Source of the DNA: Caballeronia insecticola
Lineage (GTDB): Bacteria > Pseudomonadota > Gammaproteobacteria > Burkholderiales > Burkholderiaceae
Assembly (NCBI RefSeq): GCF_000402035.1
Contig: NC_021287.1
Span: 2,604,001-2,668,000, forward strand
Length of the DNA stretch: 64,000 bases
Direction: 5' to 3'
Shown piece by piece: positions 48,894 to 58,969 of the stretch (position 1 is the first letter of the stretch; each line of letters starts with the position of its first letter). Under the pieces are notes generated by a model. The model did no database searches. It saw nothing but the letters and a program-made list of their open reading frames with translations, and had not been told where the DNA came from. The translations under genes and the position numbers were made by a program.

Positions 48894-49202
48894 ATGCGTG
48901 TCGTTTTCAGGATGAGCGCGATTGTAGCGGCTTTGAGCCTCGGCGCCGCCGCAACACTCTCGCTCGGTGGTTGTGGGCAACGCGGTCCGCTTTATCTGCC
49001 AACCGTGCCGCCGCTGCCGCAACGTCCCAACGATCTCCAGAATACGCCGCCTTCGAACGTCACTCCCGGCGCTGAAACGGCTGCGCGCCGCGGAACCGTT
49101 CCGGACACGTCGGGCGAGCCGCTGTCGCTATCGCCCGAAACGGAATTGAAGTCCAGTCCCAACGCGGTATCGGCGCCGAAAGCCGCATCGTCCGCGTATT
49201 GA
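48894..49202 (+). CDS. lptM: LPS translocon maturation lipoprotein LptM (YifL-like)
   Basis: This 102-residue small outer-membrane lipoprotein has a signal peptide followed by the lipobox LSLGGC and GQRGPLYLP right after the cysteine, the LptM signature. In E. coli LptM helps LptD form correct disulfides. The remaining ~65 residues are Pro/Ser/Thr-rich and probably disordered, longer than in enteric LptM. It is followed 45 bp later by lysA, the same pairing seen in many proteobacteria. Confidence 0.9.
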   Translation: MRVVFRMSAIVAALSLGAAATLSLGGCGQRGPLYLPTVPPLPQRPNDLQNTPPSNVTPGAETAARRGTVPDTSGEPLSLSPETELKSSPNAVSAPKAASSAY

Positions 49203-49247
49203 TCCTGCAAGCCCTGTCGCCTCGTCGGCGCATCTTCTCTTTCGCAC

Positions 49248-50510
49248 ATGAGTGATTCCGCATTCCATTACGTCGACGGCGTGCTGCACGCCGAAGGCGT
49301 CTCCGCCGCGTCGCTCGCTGAACAGTTCGGCACGCCGCTCTACGTCTATTCGCGCGATGCACTCACGCGCGCCTATCGCGCCTACGCCGATGCCTGCGCC
49401 GGACGCCGTGCAACCGTGCACGTCGCGGTGAAGGCAAACAGCAATCTCGCGGTACTCAACGTGTTTGCGCGCATGGGCGCGGGCTTCGATATCGTGTCGT
49501 CGGGCGAACTCGCGCGCGTGCTCGCGGCGGGCGGCCGGGCGGAGAACACGGTGTTCTCGGGCGTCGGCAAATCCGTGGCGGAAATGCGCGAGGCGCTCGA
49601 GGCGGGCGTGAAATGCTTCAACGTCGAGTCGATTCCGGAACTGCACGCGTTGAACGAAGTGGCGAAGTCGCTCGGCAAGAAGGCGCCGGTCTCGTTGCGC
49701 GTGAACCCCGACGTCGATGCGAAAACGCATCCGTACATTTCCACCGGCCTCAAATCGAACAAGTTCGGCGTGGCCTTCGCCGACGCGCGCGCAACCTACG
49801 CGCAAGCGCACGCCATGCCGAATCTCGATGTCGTCGGCATCGATTGCCATATCGGCTCGCAGATCACCGAAATCAGCCCGTATCTCGACGCGCTCGACAA
49901 ACTGCTCGACCTCGTCGAGCAGATCGAAGCGGACGGCATGAGCATTCGGCATGTCGACGTCGGCGGCGGTCTCGGCATCACGTATGACGACGAAACGCCG
50001 CCCGATATCGGCGATTTCGTGAAGACGCTGCTCGCGCATATCGAGAAGCGCGGCCACGGCGAGCGCGAAGTGTATTTCGAGCCGGGTCGTTCGCTCGTCG
50101 GCAACGCGGGCGTGCTGCTCACGCGTGTCGAATATCTGAAGCCGGGTGAGGAAAAGAACTTCGCCATCGTCGATGCCGCGATGAACGATCTCGCGCGCCC
50201 CGCGATGTACGGCGCGTTTCATCGGATCGTGCCGGTCGTGAAGCGCGATGGCAAGGCGCACACGTACGACATCGTCGGCCCGGTTTGCGAAAGCGGCGAC
50301 TGGCTCGGTCGCGACCGCGAACTGGCTGTCGAGCCGGGCGATCTGCTGGCGATCCGCTCGGCGGGTGCGTATGGCTTCGTGATGAGCTCGAACTACAACA
50401 CGCGTCCGCGCGCCGCCGAAATCATGGTCGACGGCGAACGCGCGCGTCTCGTGCGCGAGCGTGAAGAAGTGACGCAGCTGTTCGCCGGGGAATCGGTCCT
50501 GCCGGACTGA
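49248..50510 (+). CDS. lysA: diaminopimelate decarboxylase LysA
   Basis: LysA makes L-lysine from meso-diaminopimelate. The protein has 420 residues and fold type III. The PLP lysine is Lys62 (HVAVKANSN), followed by the phosphate-binding DVGGGLGI, EPGRSLVGNAG and the cross-subunit GPVCESGD cysteine. ATG 49248 begins MSDSAFHYVDGVL. Confidence 0.97.
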   Translation: MSDSAFHYVDGVLHAEGVSAASLAEQFGTPLYVYSRDALTRAYRAYADACAGRRATVHVAVKANSNLAVLNVFARMGAGFDIVSSGELARVLAAGGRAENTVFSGVGKSVAEMREALEAGVKCFNVESIPELHALNEVAKSLGKKAPVSLRVNPDVDAKTHPYISTGLKSNKFGVAFADARATYAQAHAMPNLDVVGIDCHIGSQITEISPYLDALDKLLDLVEQIEADGMSIRHVDVGGGLGITYDDETPPDIGDFVKTLLAHIEKRGHGEREVYFEPGRSLVGNAGVLLTRVEYLKPGEEKNFAIVDAAMNDLARPAMYGAFHRIVPVVKRDGKAHTYDIVGPVCESGDWLGRDRELAVEPGDLLAIRSAGAYGFVMSSNYNTRPRAAEIMVDGERARLVREREEVTQLFAGESVLPD

Positions 50511-50527
50511 TGCTTCCGCGCTCCAGC

Positions 50528-50558
50528 AAAAAAGCGATGCCGAGGCATCGCTTTTTTT
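50528..50558. terminator. bidirectional terminator between lysA and msrQ
   Basis: An AGCGATGC stem with its complement around a CGAG loop has A6 on the left and T7 on the right. It overlaps the msrQ stop codon. Confidence 0.85.
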
Positions 50559-51219
50559 ATGCGCGCCGCCGTGTCGCGCGCGTTCGGAGCCACGTAATTG
50601 CACGCCATCCGAGCAGCACGATCACGATCGAGCCGTAGATCTTCGGCAGTTCCAAATCGTGCTTGCCCGCCTTCATCCACCAGAAATGCAGGATGGCGAG
50701 CGCGGCGATCAGATAGATCGCGCGATGCAAGGTCTGCCAGCGCCGGCCGAGCTTGCGCACCATCGCTTTGGGCGACGTGACGGCCAGCGGAATCAGCAGC
50801 ACGAACGCCGCGAAGCCTACCGTGATGAACGGCCGCTTGCCGATGTCCTTCAGCATCTCGGCGACATCGAACCATTTGTCGAACCAGATGTACGTCGTGA
50901 AGTGCAGCACGGCGAAGGAGAACGCGTACAGGCCGGTCATGCGGCGAAAGCGCGCCAGCGCCGTGATGCCGGTCATGCGGCGCACCGGCGTGATCGCGAG
51001 CGTGATGCAGAGATAGACCAGCGTCCACAATCCGGTCGAGCGCGTGATGAACTCGATCGGATTCGCGCCCAGACCGCCGTTTATGCCGGTCAAGCCGAGC
51101 ACGAGAATGCGCGCGAGCGGATACAACATCGCGATGAACACGGCCACCTTGAGCGGCGCCACGCGGCTGCGCGCCTGCGGTGTCGCGCTGGAGCGCTTGA
51201 TCTCGGAAGCAGTCGGCAT
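50557..51219 (-). CDS. msrQ: haem-binding membrane subunit MsrQ (YedZ)
   Basis: MsrQ is the b-type haem membrane protein that passes electrons from the quinone pool or flavin reductase to MsrP. The 220 residues carry about six spans. Candidate haem histidines lie in FAVLHFTTYIWFD, WQTLHRAIYL and AILHFWW. It starts 3 bp after msrP. Confidence 0.94.
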   Translation of the reverse strand: MPTASEIKRSSATPQARSRVAPLKVAVFIAMLYPLARILVLGLTGINGGLGANPIEFITRSTGLWTLVYLCITLAITPVRRMTGITALARFRRMTGLYAFSFAVLHFTTYIWFDKWFDVAEMLKDIGKRPFITVGFAAFVLLIPLAVTSPKAMVRKLGRRWQTLHRAIYLIAALAILHFWWMKAGKHDLELPKIYGSIVIVLLGWRAITWLRTRATRRRA

Positions 51220-51222
51220 CGC

Positions 51223-52212
51223 TCAGAAATTCTTCTTCAGATCCATGCCCTGATACAGCGACGCGACCTGATCGCCGTAGCCATTGAACATGAGCGTCTT
51301 GCGCTTCGGCGCGAAGAAACCGTCCTCGCCGATGCGCCGCTCCGTCGCCTGACTCCAGCGCGGATGATCGACGCCGGGATTCACGTTCGAATAGAAGCCG
51401 TACTCGCTCGGCGCGTAGAGATTCCAGCTGGTCGGCGGCTGCTTCTCGACGAAACGAATCTTCACCAGCGACTTCGCGCTCTTGAAGCCGTATTTCCACG
51501 GCACGATCACGCGCACCGGCGCGCCGTTCTGGTTCGGCAGCACTTCGCCGTACAGGCCGACGGTCAGGAGCGTGAGCGGATTCATCGCTTCATCCATGCG
51601 CAGGCCTTCGGAATACGGCCATTCGAGGATCGGCGTCGAAAGACCGGGCATCTGCGACGGATCGGCGAGCGTGATGAACTGCACGTACTTCGCGTTACCG
51701 GTCGGCTCCGCGCGTTTGATGAGTTCGGAGAGCGACACGCCGATCCACGGAATGACCATCGACCAGCCTTCGACGCAGCGCAGCCGGTAGACGCGCTCCT
51801 CCAGCGGCGCGAGCTTCAAGAGGTCGTCGATGTCGTAGACCTTCGGATTCTTGATCGCGCCTTCCACGGACACCTTCCACGGCCGCGGACGCAGCGTGCC
51901 CGCGTGCTCCGCCGGATCGCCCTTGTCGGTGCCGAACTCGTAGAAGTTGTTGTAGCTCGTGATGTCCTTGAACGCCGTTGGCTTGTCGAGCGCGACGAAC
52001 TGCGGATTCGTTTTCGCCGCGAGCTTCTGGCCTTTGGCATCGGGCGAACTCAGCGTCGCGAAGGCGTTGCCGCTCGCGCCGGCGATTCCGGTCGCGGCGA
52101 ATGCGCCGATCGAGCGCAGCACACGGCGCCGGTTCTCGAACACCTCGCGCGGGGTGATTTCATGACCCGCGATGTCGCCGCCGTAAAGAGCGCGGTTTCG
52201 TCTGATCCACAT
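51223..52212 (-). CDS. msrP: periplasmic methionine-sulfoxide reductase catalytic subunit MsrP (YedY)
   Basis: MsrP is a molybdopterin enzyme that repairs oxidised methionine in periplasmic proteins. The protein has 329 residues. The twin-arginine signal ([16 protein letters not shown]) makes it a client of TatABC. The molybdenum-ligating Cys lies in [18 protein letters not shown] 52212 (MWIRRNRAL) was chosen over an in-frame upstream ATG (52251). Confidence 0.95.
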   Translation of the reverse strand: MWIRRNRALYGGDIAGHEITPREVFENRRRVLRSIGAFAATGIAGASGNAFATLSSPDAKGQKLAAKTNPQFVALDKPTAFKDITSYNNFYEFGTDKGDPAEHAGTLRPRPWKVSVEGAIKNPKVYDIDDLLKLAPLEERVYRLRCVEGWSMVIPWIGVSLSELIKRAEPTGNAKYVQFITLADPSQMPGLSTPILEWPYSEGLRMDEAMNPLTLLTVGLYGEVLPNQNGAPVRVIVPWKYGFKSAKSLVKIRFVEKQPPTSWNLYAPSEYGFYSNVNPGVDHPRWSQATERRIGEDGFFAPKRKTLMFNGYGDQVASLYQGMDLKKNF

Positions 52213-52360
52213 AGTCGTTCCTTTGCATCGCGATGCACCACGCGTCGCCATGAATGCTTATACGGGGAAACAGCAGATTGGATGCCCGTATTCCATCGCA
52301 AGACGAAAAAAAACCGCCAGCGCGATGCATGGCGGCTTTCTTCCGGCACGCTGTAACCGC

Positions 52361-53563
52361 TCAGAGCTTGCCGTAGCTATGCAGGCCCGACAGGAACATG
52401 TTCACGCCGAGGAAGGCGAAGGTCGTGACGATCAGGCCCGTCAGCGCCCACCAGGCCGCCGCCGCGCCGCGCAGGCCCTTCATCAGGCGCATATGCAGCC
52501 ACGCCGCATAGTTCAGCCAGACGATCAGCGCCCACGTTTCCTTCGGGTCCCAGCTCCAGTAGCCGCCCCACGCTTCCGCGGCCCACAGCGCGCCGAGAAT
52601 CGTCGCGATGGTGAAGAACGCGAAGCCGACGGCGATCGACTTGTACATCACATCGTCGAGCACTTCCAGTGACGGCAAGCGGTCCGCCAGAAAACCGCGC
52701 TGCTTCGCGAGATACGCGACTGAGACCATCGCCGAGAGCGCGAAGCTGCCGTAGCCGATGAAGTTCGCCGGCACGTGAATCTTCATCCACCAGCTTTGCA
52801 GCGCGGGCACGAGCGGCTGGATTTGCTGCGCATCGCGGGCGATCGAGTACCACATCAGGAAGCCGACGGCCGCGCTGATCACGAGCAGCACGAACGCGCC
52901 CATCTGACGCGTTGCATAGTGCTGTTCGTAGTAGAGATAGAACAGTGCCGTGATTAGGCAGAACAGTACGAACACTTCATACAGATTCGAGATCGGAATA
53001 TGGCCGACGTCCGAGCCGATCATGTACGACTCGTACCAGCGCACCATCAGGCCGGTGAAGCCCATCAGCACGGCGACCCACGTCATGCGCGAACCGATCG
53101 CGCCGCCGGTCTGCGAGCGCGTCACGAGTCCGATCCAGTAGAAAAGCGTCGCGAGGATGAAGAGCGCGCTCATCCACAGAATTGCGGACTGGCTCGACAG
53201 AAAGTACTTGAGGAAGAAATTCGTCTCGGCACGCGCGAGATCGTGCTGATAGAGCTGGATCGAAAACAGCGCCAGCACGGCGATCATCGCGATCAGCAGG
53301 CGCACCGGTTTCCAGCGCCAGCCGAGCACGACGAAAGTCGGCACCGCGCCGACCAGCACGGCCATGTCGTACACGTCCATGTACGCGTGATAGCGGTTCA
53401 GCGCGAAGCCCGCGCCGGCGACCATCGCGAGGGCGAAAAGCCAGTCGATGACGCCGAGACGACGCAGAAACGGGCGGTCGTCGAACACGGCGACATCGGG
53501 AAGTCCCGATGCCGGGCGTTCCGGCTTGGCGGAGGCGTGGGAGGAAGGCTGTGTGAGGTCCAT
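52361..53563 (-). CDS. ccsB: cytochrome c biogenesis protein CcsB (ResC/CcsA-type haem channel)
   Basis: With ResB this is the system II synthetase that exports haem and ligates it to apocytochromes. The 400 residues carry about eight spans. The WWD haem-handling domain is clear (WGGYWSWDPKETWALI, about 330-345), with histidines in QHYATRQMG and AAWLHMRLMKG. It lies 4 bp after the resB stop. Confidence 0.94.
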   Translation of the reverse strand: MDLTQPSSHASAKPERPASGLPDVAVFDDRPFLRRLGVIDWLFALAMVAGAGFALNRYHAYMDVYDMAVLVGAVPTFVVLGWRWKPVRLLIAMIAVLALFSIQLYQHDLARAETNFFLKYFLSSQSAILWMSALFILATLFYWIGLVTRSQTGGAIGSRMTWVAVLMGFTGLMVRWYESYMIGSDVGHIPISNLYEVFVLFCLITALFYLYYEQHYATRQMGAFVLLVISAAVGFLMWYSIARDAQQIQPLVPALQSWWMKIHVPANFIGYGSFALSAMVSVAYLAKQRGFLADRLPSLEVLDDVMYKSIAVGFAFFTIATILGALWAAEAWGGYWSWDPKETWALIVWLNYAAWLHMRLMKGLRGAAAAWWALTGLIVTTFAFLGVNMFLSGLHSYGKL

Positions 53564-53567
53564 GATC

Positions 53568-55808
53568 TTACCGTGTCGAAACTTCCGAGCTCGACGTCTC
53601 GGATTGCGGATGCCGGGTCGCGCCGGGCGCGCTGGCCTCTGGGGACGGATCGGCCGGGTCGGCCGGCTTCGTGCCGAGCGCCGCCGCGATCTGCGCGCGG
53701 GTGCGCACGAATTCCTTCTCGAAGTCGAGGGTCCGGCGCGCCGTGGACATCGCCATCAAAACGCTCGCGCCGCCCTGACCCGTATCTTTGAGCCAGAACC
53801 AGAGCCGGCGTTCGCGCACGTAGAACATCGAGAAAATGCCGACCACCAGCAGAAGGCTGCCAAGATACACCAGATTTTTGCCCGGCGCGCGCGTCAACTG
53901 GAATACCGAAGCTTGCACCTGCTTGAAGTTGTCCAGTTGCAGGAAGACCGGCGAACCGTACAGAAAGCTGTCCGAAAGCGCGTTGATCGACGACTGTACG
54001 AACGCGCTGCTCTTCTCATCCACTTTAGCCGCTGGCAGGCCGTTTTGCTCCCGGGAAATCTGCCAGACGTCCCACATCGCGCCTTCGAGCATGCGCATGA
54101 GAAGGCCCGCAGCCTTTTCCTGCTCGCCCTTCGGCACCGATCGATCGATGAACGTCGCGATACTCTGAAAGCCGCCAATCATCTGAGGATTCGTAGGCGA
54201 TTTGCCCGCCTCGTCGACGCCAGCGAACAGATTCAGCACGCGATTCGCGCTTTCTTCCAGATGCTTCTGCAACTCGCCGTTTTCCGGCGGCACCGAGCGC
54301 AGCGCGAAACGATGCGCGGCTTCGGCGCGCGTCGCGGGCGTCTGGAGCGCCGCGCGCAAGTCCATCCATTGCTTGATCGTGCCCTGCTCGTCGGCGGGAA
54401 TGCGCAGATAGCGGAACGGATCGTTCGGGCTCACGCGCATGCCCGCGAGGAACATGCGCTGGCCGCTGACATCCACCGGCAGCATGTAATTGCTGTACTC
54501 GCGTGCTTGGCCGTCCGTGCCGCGCACCTTGTATTGCACCGACGGGCCGATGTTGCGCAGATCGGTCGGCTTCGAGGTCTTTGCGCCGGAGCCGAGGCGC
54601 TCGTCGAAGGCGTCGCGCAGCGTTTCCTTCTTGCCGACGCCGCGCGCGTCGGGCGCGCCGCTGCCGTCGGTCATGTTCTCGACGTTGATCGCGCGAAAAT
54701 CCGTGAACTCGACGGTCTCGCCCTGCGCGCCCGTGAACTGCGTGCCGACGGGCGCCGTGCCGCCGATCGTGCCCTGGAACGGCGCGTTTTTCGCACTGCC
54801 GCCGGTCATCGGCCAGGCGGTCATTTCGAGCTTCGAGCCGCCGTCCTGAAAGCTCGACTGATAGATCGAAATGCCGTCATACGTGAATGGCTTGTTCACC
54901 TCGACGCGCGCGGGAATGCGCTTGCCCGTCTTGTGATCGATCACGACGATATCGCTCGCGAAGAGCTTCGGCATGCCGGTCGAGTAGTAATCGACGATGA
55001 ACTTGTTGAGCTGAATGGAGAACGGCAAGTCCTGGATGATCGAGCCGTCCTGCTGGTTCAGGATCGCCGTGCCGACGAACTGACCTTCGGGCACCCACGC
55101 GTAACCGCGGAACGTCGGGTTCGATACCGACAGCCGATGCTCCGGCGGAATGTCGTTGATGACGGCGTTACTGTTAACCGGCGTCTTGTTGAACATCCAC
55201 ATCTGCAGCTTGATGGGCAAGTTGCTGTCGAGCAGCCCGCCGAGGCAGATCACGACGATCGCCACGTGCGCCGAGATATAGCCGATCTTCGTCATCGCGC
55301 CGCGCTTGCCGGCGATCAGCGTTGCGCCGTTGTCCGTCTGGCGCGTGACGGTGCGATAGCCCATCTTGGCGGAAAGGCGTTCGAGCGTCGCCGCGGTCTG
55401 CGCGCGATTCGTCGAGACGTTGAACTCGCCCTTGTGATGGAAGGCGCGCAAGCCGCCTTCGTGCACGCGATCCTTCCAGCTCTTGATGTCCGCGACCATC
55501 TTCGGGCTGTTGCGCACGACGCACAGCGACACCGAGATCACGAGGAAGATCAGGATCAGCATGAACCACCACGCGCTGTACACGTTGTAGAGGCTCAGGC
55601 CGCGGAAAATGTCCGCCCAGAACGGGCCGAACTGATTGACGTAGTTGGGATACGGGTCTTCCTGCGTGAGCACCGTGCCGATGATGCTCGCGATCGCCAG
55701 AATGACCAGCAGCGCGATGGCGAAGCGCATCGAACTCACGAGCTCGACGAAATGCCTGAGGGCGCGACGGCCCGACTTCGACTGCAATCCCGATGTGGTG
55801 ACGCTCAT
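53568..55808 (-). CDS. resB: cytochrome c biogenesis protein ResB (Ccs1)
   Basis: The 746 residues carry three N-terminal membrane segments (LVSSMRFAIALLVILAIASIIG, WWFMLILIFLVISVSLCVV, the 155-180 region). A large periplasmic domain and a fourth span near 670 (LVYLGSLLLVVGIFSMFYV) follow. A Pro/Ser-rich cytosolic tail ends the protein. It works with CcsB to mature c-type cytochromes. A bidirectional terminator separates it from the cytochrome c4 gene upstream. Confidence 0.95.
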   Translation of the reverse strand: MSVTTSGLQSKSGRRALRHFVELVSSMRFAIALLVILAIASIIGTVLTQEDPYPNYVNQFGPFWADIFRGLSLYNVYSAWWFMLILIFLVISVSLCVVRNSPKMVADIKSWKDRVHEGGLRAFHHKGEFNVSTNRAQTAATLERLSAKMGYRTVTRQTDNGATLIAGKRGAMTKIGYISAHVAIVVICLGGLLDSNLPIKLQMWMFNKTPVNSNAVINDIPPEHRLSVSNPTFRGYAWVPEGQFVGTAILNQQDGSIIQDLPFSIQLNKFIVDYYSTGMPKLFASDIVVIDHKTGKRIPARVEVNKPFTYDGISIYQSSFQDGGSKLEMTAWPMTGGSAKNAPFQGTIGGTAPVGTQFTGAQGETVEFTDFRAINVENMTDGSGAPDARGVGKKETLRDAFDERLGSGAKTSKPTDLRNIGPSVQYKVRGTDGQAREYSNYMLPVDVSGQRMFLAGMRVSPNDPFRYLRIPADEQGTIKQWMDLRAALQTPATRAEAAHRFALRSVPPENGELQKHLEESANRVLNLFAGVDEAGKSPTNPQMIGGFQSIATFIDRSVPKGEQEKAAGLLMRMLEGAMWDVWQISREQNGLPAAKVDEKSSAFVQSSINALSDSFLYGSPVFLQLDNFKQVQASVFQLTRAPGKNLVYLGSLLLVVGIFSMFYVRERRLWFWLKDTGQGGASVLMAMSTARRTLDFEKEFVRTRAQIAAALGTKPADPADPSPEASAPGATRHPQSETSSSEVSTR

Positions 55809-55828
55809 TCAAACTCCGACTGGACAGC

Positions 55829-55881
55829 AAAAAAGGGTGGAGACGCAGGCGGTCTGGTCGACCGACGTCCCACCCTTTTCT
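55829..55881. terminator. terminator between cytochrome c4 and resB
   Basis: The 10-bp arms AAAAGGGTGG (55831-55840) and its complement (55870-55879) enclose a 29-nt inner region that also pairs partly. A/T tracts on both sides suit either direction. Confidence 0.7.
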
Positions 55882-56015
55882 TGTTTTCGCGCCGGTCTTC
55901 TCGGATCTTCCCGGGACCGGCTTCGTAGTATGCGCGCTTCCCGCATTTGCTGCTTTCGTTGCCGGGAAAGCACTGGACGCCGACTGCTGCGCTTAATGCA
56001 CCGCCTGCACTGCTT

Positions 56016-56690
56016 TTAATGCAAACCGGCGATGTAATCAGCCACGGCCTTCATCTCCGCTTCATTCAAACGGGACGAGATGGCGTGCATCGGCTCGCTG
56101 TTGGCGCGTTGCCCTGAAGCAAACGCGTTCAGCTGCGCCACCGTGTAGTCGCCCCACTGCCACGACAAACGCGGATACTGCACCGGAATGCCCATGCCGG
56201 TTGCGCCGTGGCACGCCGCGCATGCCGGCACGCCCTTGTCCGCGATACCGCCACGATAGATCTTTTGACCCAGCGCGACGTCGTTCTTGTCGCGCGCGTA
56301 GTTGGGCTTGGCCTTCTGCGACGCGAAGTAAGCCGCGACGTTGACCATGTCCTGATCCGACAGTGCGCCCGCAATGCCCGCCATGATCGGATTGTTACGC
56401 GCCGGCGCCTTGGCACCCGGCTGCGTCTTGTAATCCTTCAATTGCTTGACGATGTATTCCGCGTGCTGTCCCGCGAGTTTCGGGAACGCCGCGCCGGCGC
56501 TGTTGCCGTCCGCCGCGTGACACGCCGCGCACACCTGGGTCGCGATGGCCTGTCCACGCGCCACATCCGGCTTGGCCGGCTGCGCGGGCTCCGCCGCATT
56601 CACCGACATCGAAACTGCTAGTCCACCGAAACCCACACCGAAAGCCGCCGCTGCCCGAATCACCACCAGAGACCTGTACAGTCGGTTCAT
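56016..56690 (-). CDS. dihaem cytochrome c4
   Basis: This periplasmic electron carrier usually feeds cbb3-type or other terminal oxidases. The 224 residues have a signal peptide of about 34 residues (cut near VNA-A), then two cytochrome c domains with one CAACH haem site each. A methionine ligand follows in each (NNPIMAGIAG, NSEPMHAI). ATG 56690 begins MNRLYRSLVV. Maturation by ResB/CcsB encoded just downstream is likely. Confidence 0.93.
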   Translation of the reverse strand: MNRLYRSLVVIRAAAAFGVGFGGLAVSMSVNAAEPAQPAKPDVARGQAIATQVCAACHAADGNSAGAAFPKLAGQHAEYIVKQLKDYKTQPGAKAPARNNPIMAGIAGALSDQDMVNVAAYFASQKAKPNYARDKNDVALGQKIYRGGIADKGVPACAACHGATGMGIPVQYPRLSWQWGDYTVAQLNAFASGQRANSEPMHAISSRLNEAEMKAVADYIAGLH

Positions 56691-56878
56691 TCGCTTACCC
56701 TGTTTTTCGTCTTGTGAGAATGTGAGGTTCTGCAAAAAACGACGGCGACCGATCATCGCCGCAAGATACCCGAACGAAAGGGCCCCAAAAAACGCCCGAA
56801 AAACTGTCTCGCTCCTCTCTGGGTGACGCCTGCGGCTTTGGGTCTTGCGTGCCCGTGCTGATCTTTAAAAATCCGTCG

Positions 56879-56890
56879 TATTGTACAATA
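56879..56890. promoter_or_regulatory. palindromic -10 region between cytochrome c4 and engB
   Basis: The perfect 12-bp palindrome TATTGTACAATA contains TACAAT on both strands. It could serve as the -10 of divergent, overlapping promoters. -35 elements are weak on both sides. The rest of the 296-bp gap shows nothing else clear. Confidence 0.4.
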
Positions 56891-56986
56891 ACCCGCTACA
56901 CGCAAAGACGCCAGTCGGAGCATGCCCAGTATTTGCCGGGTTCTCAAGGCTTCAAGTTTTCGCAGCTCTTTCGATTGGGCCCGCCA

Positions 56987-57649
56987 ATGTCATTCCTGCT
57001 TCACCAGTCCCGCTTCTTCACCACCGTCAACCATCTGCGCGATCTGCCGCCTACGCCGCAGCCCGAAATCGCGTTCGGCGGTCGCTCGAATGCGGGTAAG
57101 TCGACAGCCATCAACGTGCTGTGCAACCAAAAGCGGCTCGCTTTCGCGAGTAAAACGCCCGGGCGCACGCAACACATCAACTACTTTGCCGTCGGGCCGG
57201 AAGCCGCGCCGGTCGGCTTTCTCGTCGATCTTCCAGGCTACGGTTATGCCGAAGTGCCGGGCGCGGCGAAGGAGCACTGGCAGCGCCTGCTCTCGACCTA
57301 TCTGCAGAGCCGCGCGCAACTGCGCGGCATGATCCTCATGATGGATTCGCGCCGGCCGCTCACCGACCTCGATCGCATCATGATCGACTGGTTCGCACCC
57401 ACCGGTAAGCCGATCCACGCGCTGCTCACCAAGTGTGACAAATTGACGCGACAGGAAATGACCAATGCCCTGCGCGCGACGAAAAAATCGTTCGCGGAAT
57501 ACCGCGACGCGGGTTATCGCGGCGAGTTGACCGTGCAGCTCTTCTCCGCGCTCAAGCGTACGGGTCTGGACGAAGCGCATGAGCTGATCGAAAGCTGGCT
57601 GATACCCGAAGAAGCAGGCGAGAACGCGCAGGAAGATGCGGCAGGCTGA
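56987..57649 (+). CDS. engB: ribosome-biogenesis GTPase EngB (YsxC/YihA)
   Basis: EngB is an essential GTPase needed for 50S assembly. The protein has 220 residues. G1 is GRSNAGKS (32-39), G3 is DLPGYGYAE and G4 is TKCDKL. ATG 56987 ([11 protein letters not shown]) is the family start. The neighbourhood with cytochrome c4 (divergent) and hemB is common in betaproteobacteria. Confidence 0.97.
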   Translation: MSFLLHQSRFFTTVNHLRDLPPTPQPEIAFGGRSNAGKSTAINVLCNQKRLAFASKTPGRTQHINYFAVGPEAAPVGFLVDLPGYGYAEVPGAAKEHWQRLLSTYLQSRAQLRGMILMMDSRRPLTDLDRIMIDWFAPTGKPIHALLTKCDKLTRQEMTNALRATKKSFAEYRDAGYRGELTVQLFSALKRTGLDEAHELIESWLIPEEAGENAQEDAAG

Positions 57650-57682
57650 GCCGTCGAGCGCGTGGGTCCGAGCGCTCCGGCA

Positions 57683-57712
57683 TAAAAAAACCCGCCGCAT
57701 TGACGGCGGGTT
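57683..57712 (-). terminator. strong minus-strand terminator between engB and hemB
   Basis: AACCCGCCG pairs perfectly over 9 bp around a 6-nt loop and is followed, on the minus strand only, by U7. The plus side continues TTAACAG, so it does not look like the engB terminator. Confidence 0.8.
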
Positions 57713-57791
57713 AACAGCCTAATCGAATATCGACAGGCACCCGCTCAGGGAGGAGAAGCGGGGAGTCCGGCGGCAAGCGCCTCGCTCGATC
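57684..57791 (-). ncRNA. candidate small RNA with anti-Shine-Dalgarno loop
   Basis: No minus-strand gene is near, yet a strong minus-strand terminator ends here. Upstream of it is a hairpin CCCGCT-loop-AGCGGG (57740-57762) whose 11-nt loop reads TCTCCTCCCTG, complementary to a Shine-Dalgarno sequence. A weak promoter (CTGAAA 57820-57825, 17 bp, TATATC 57797-57802) would give a transcript of about 105 nt. Unstructured pyrimidine loops of this kind occur in several proteobacterial regulatory RNA families. Expression is not shown. Confidence 0.5.
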
Positions 57792-57831
57792 GGTATGATA
57801 TACCATTGTCTCTAAACGGTTTCAGACGTAG

Positions 57832-58914
<1,083 letters not shown>

Positions 58915-58935
58915 GCGTCTCTATCGGAGATGCGC

Positions 58936-58969
58936 AAAGGGCGATGCCTCGCGGCGTCGCCCTTTTTTT
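58936..58969 (+). terminator. hemB terminator
   Basis: AAAGGGCGATGCC pairs with 58953-58965 (one G-U) around TCGC, followed by a T7 run that overlaps the dsbD stop. Confidence 0.85.

Noticed and set aside
53448..55928. An 826-codon plus-strand open frame opposite resB
   Set aside because: It is a compositional shadow of ResB with no known domain and no independent SD or promoter.
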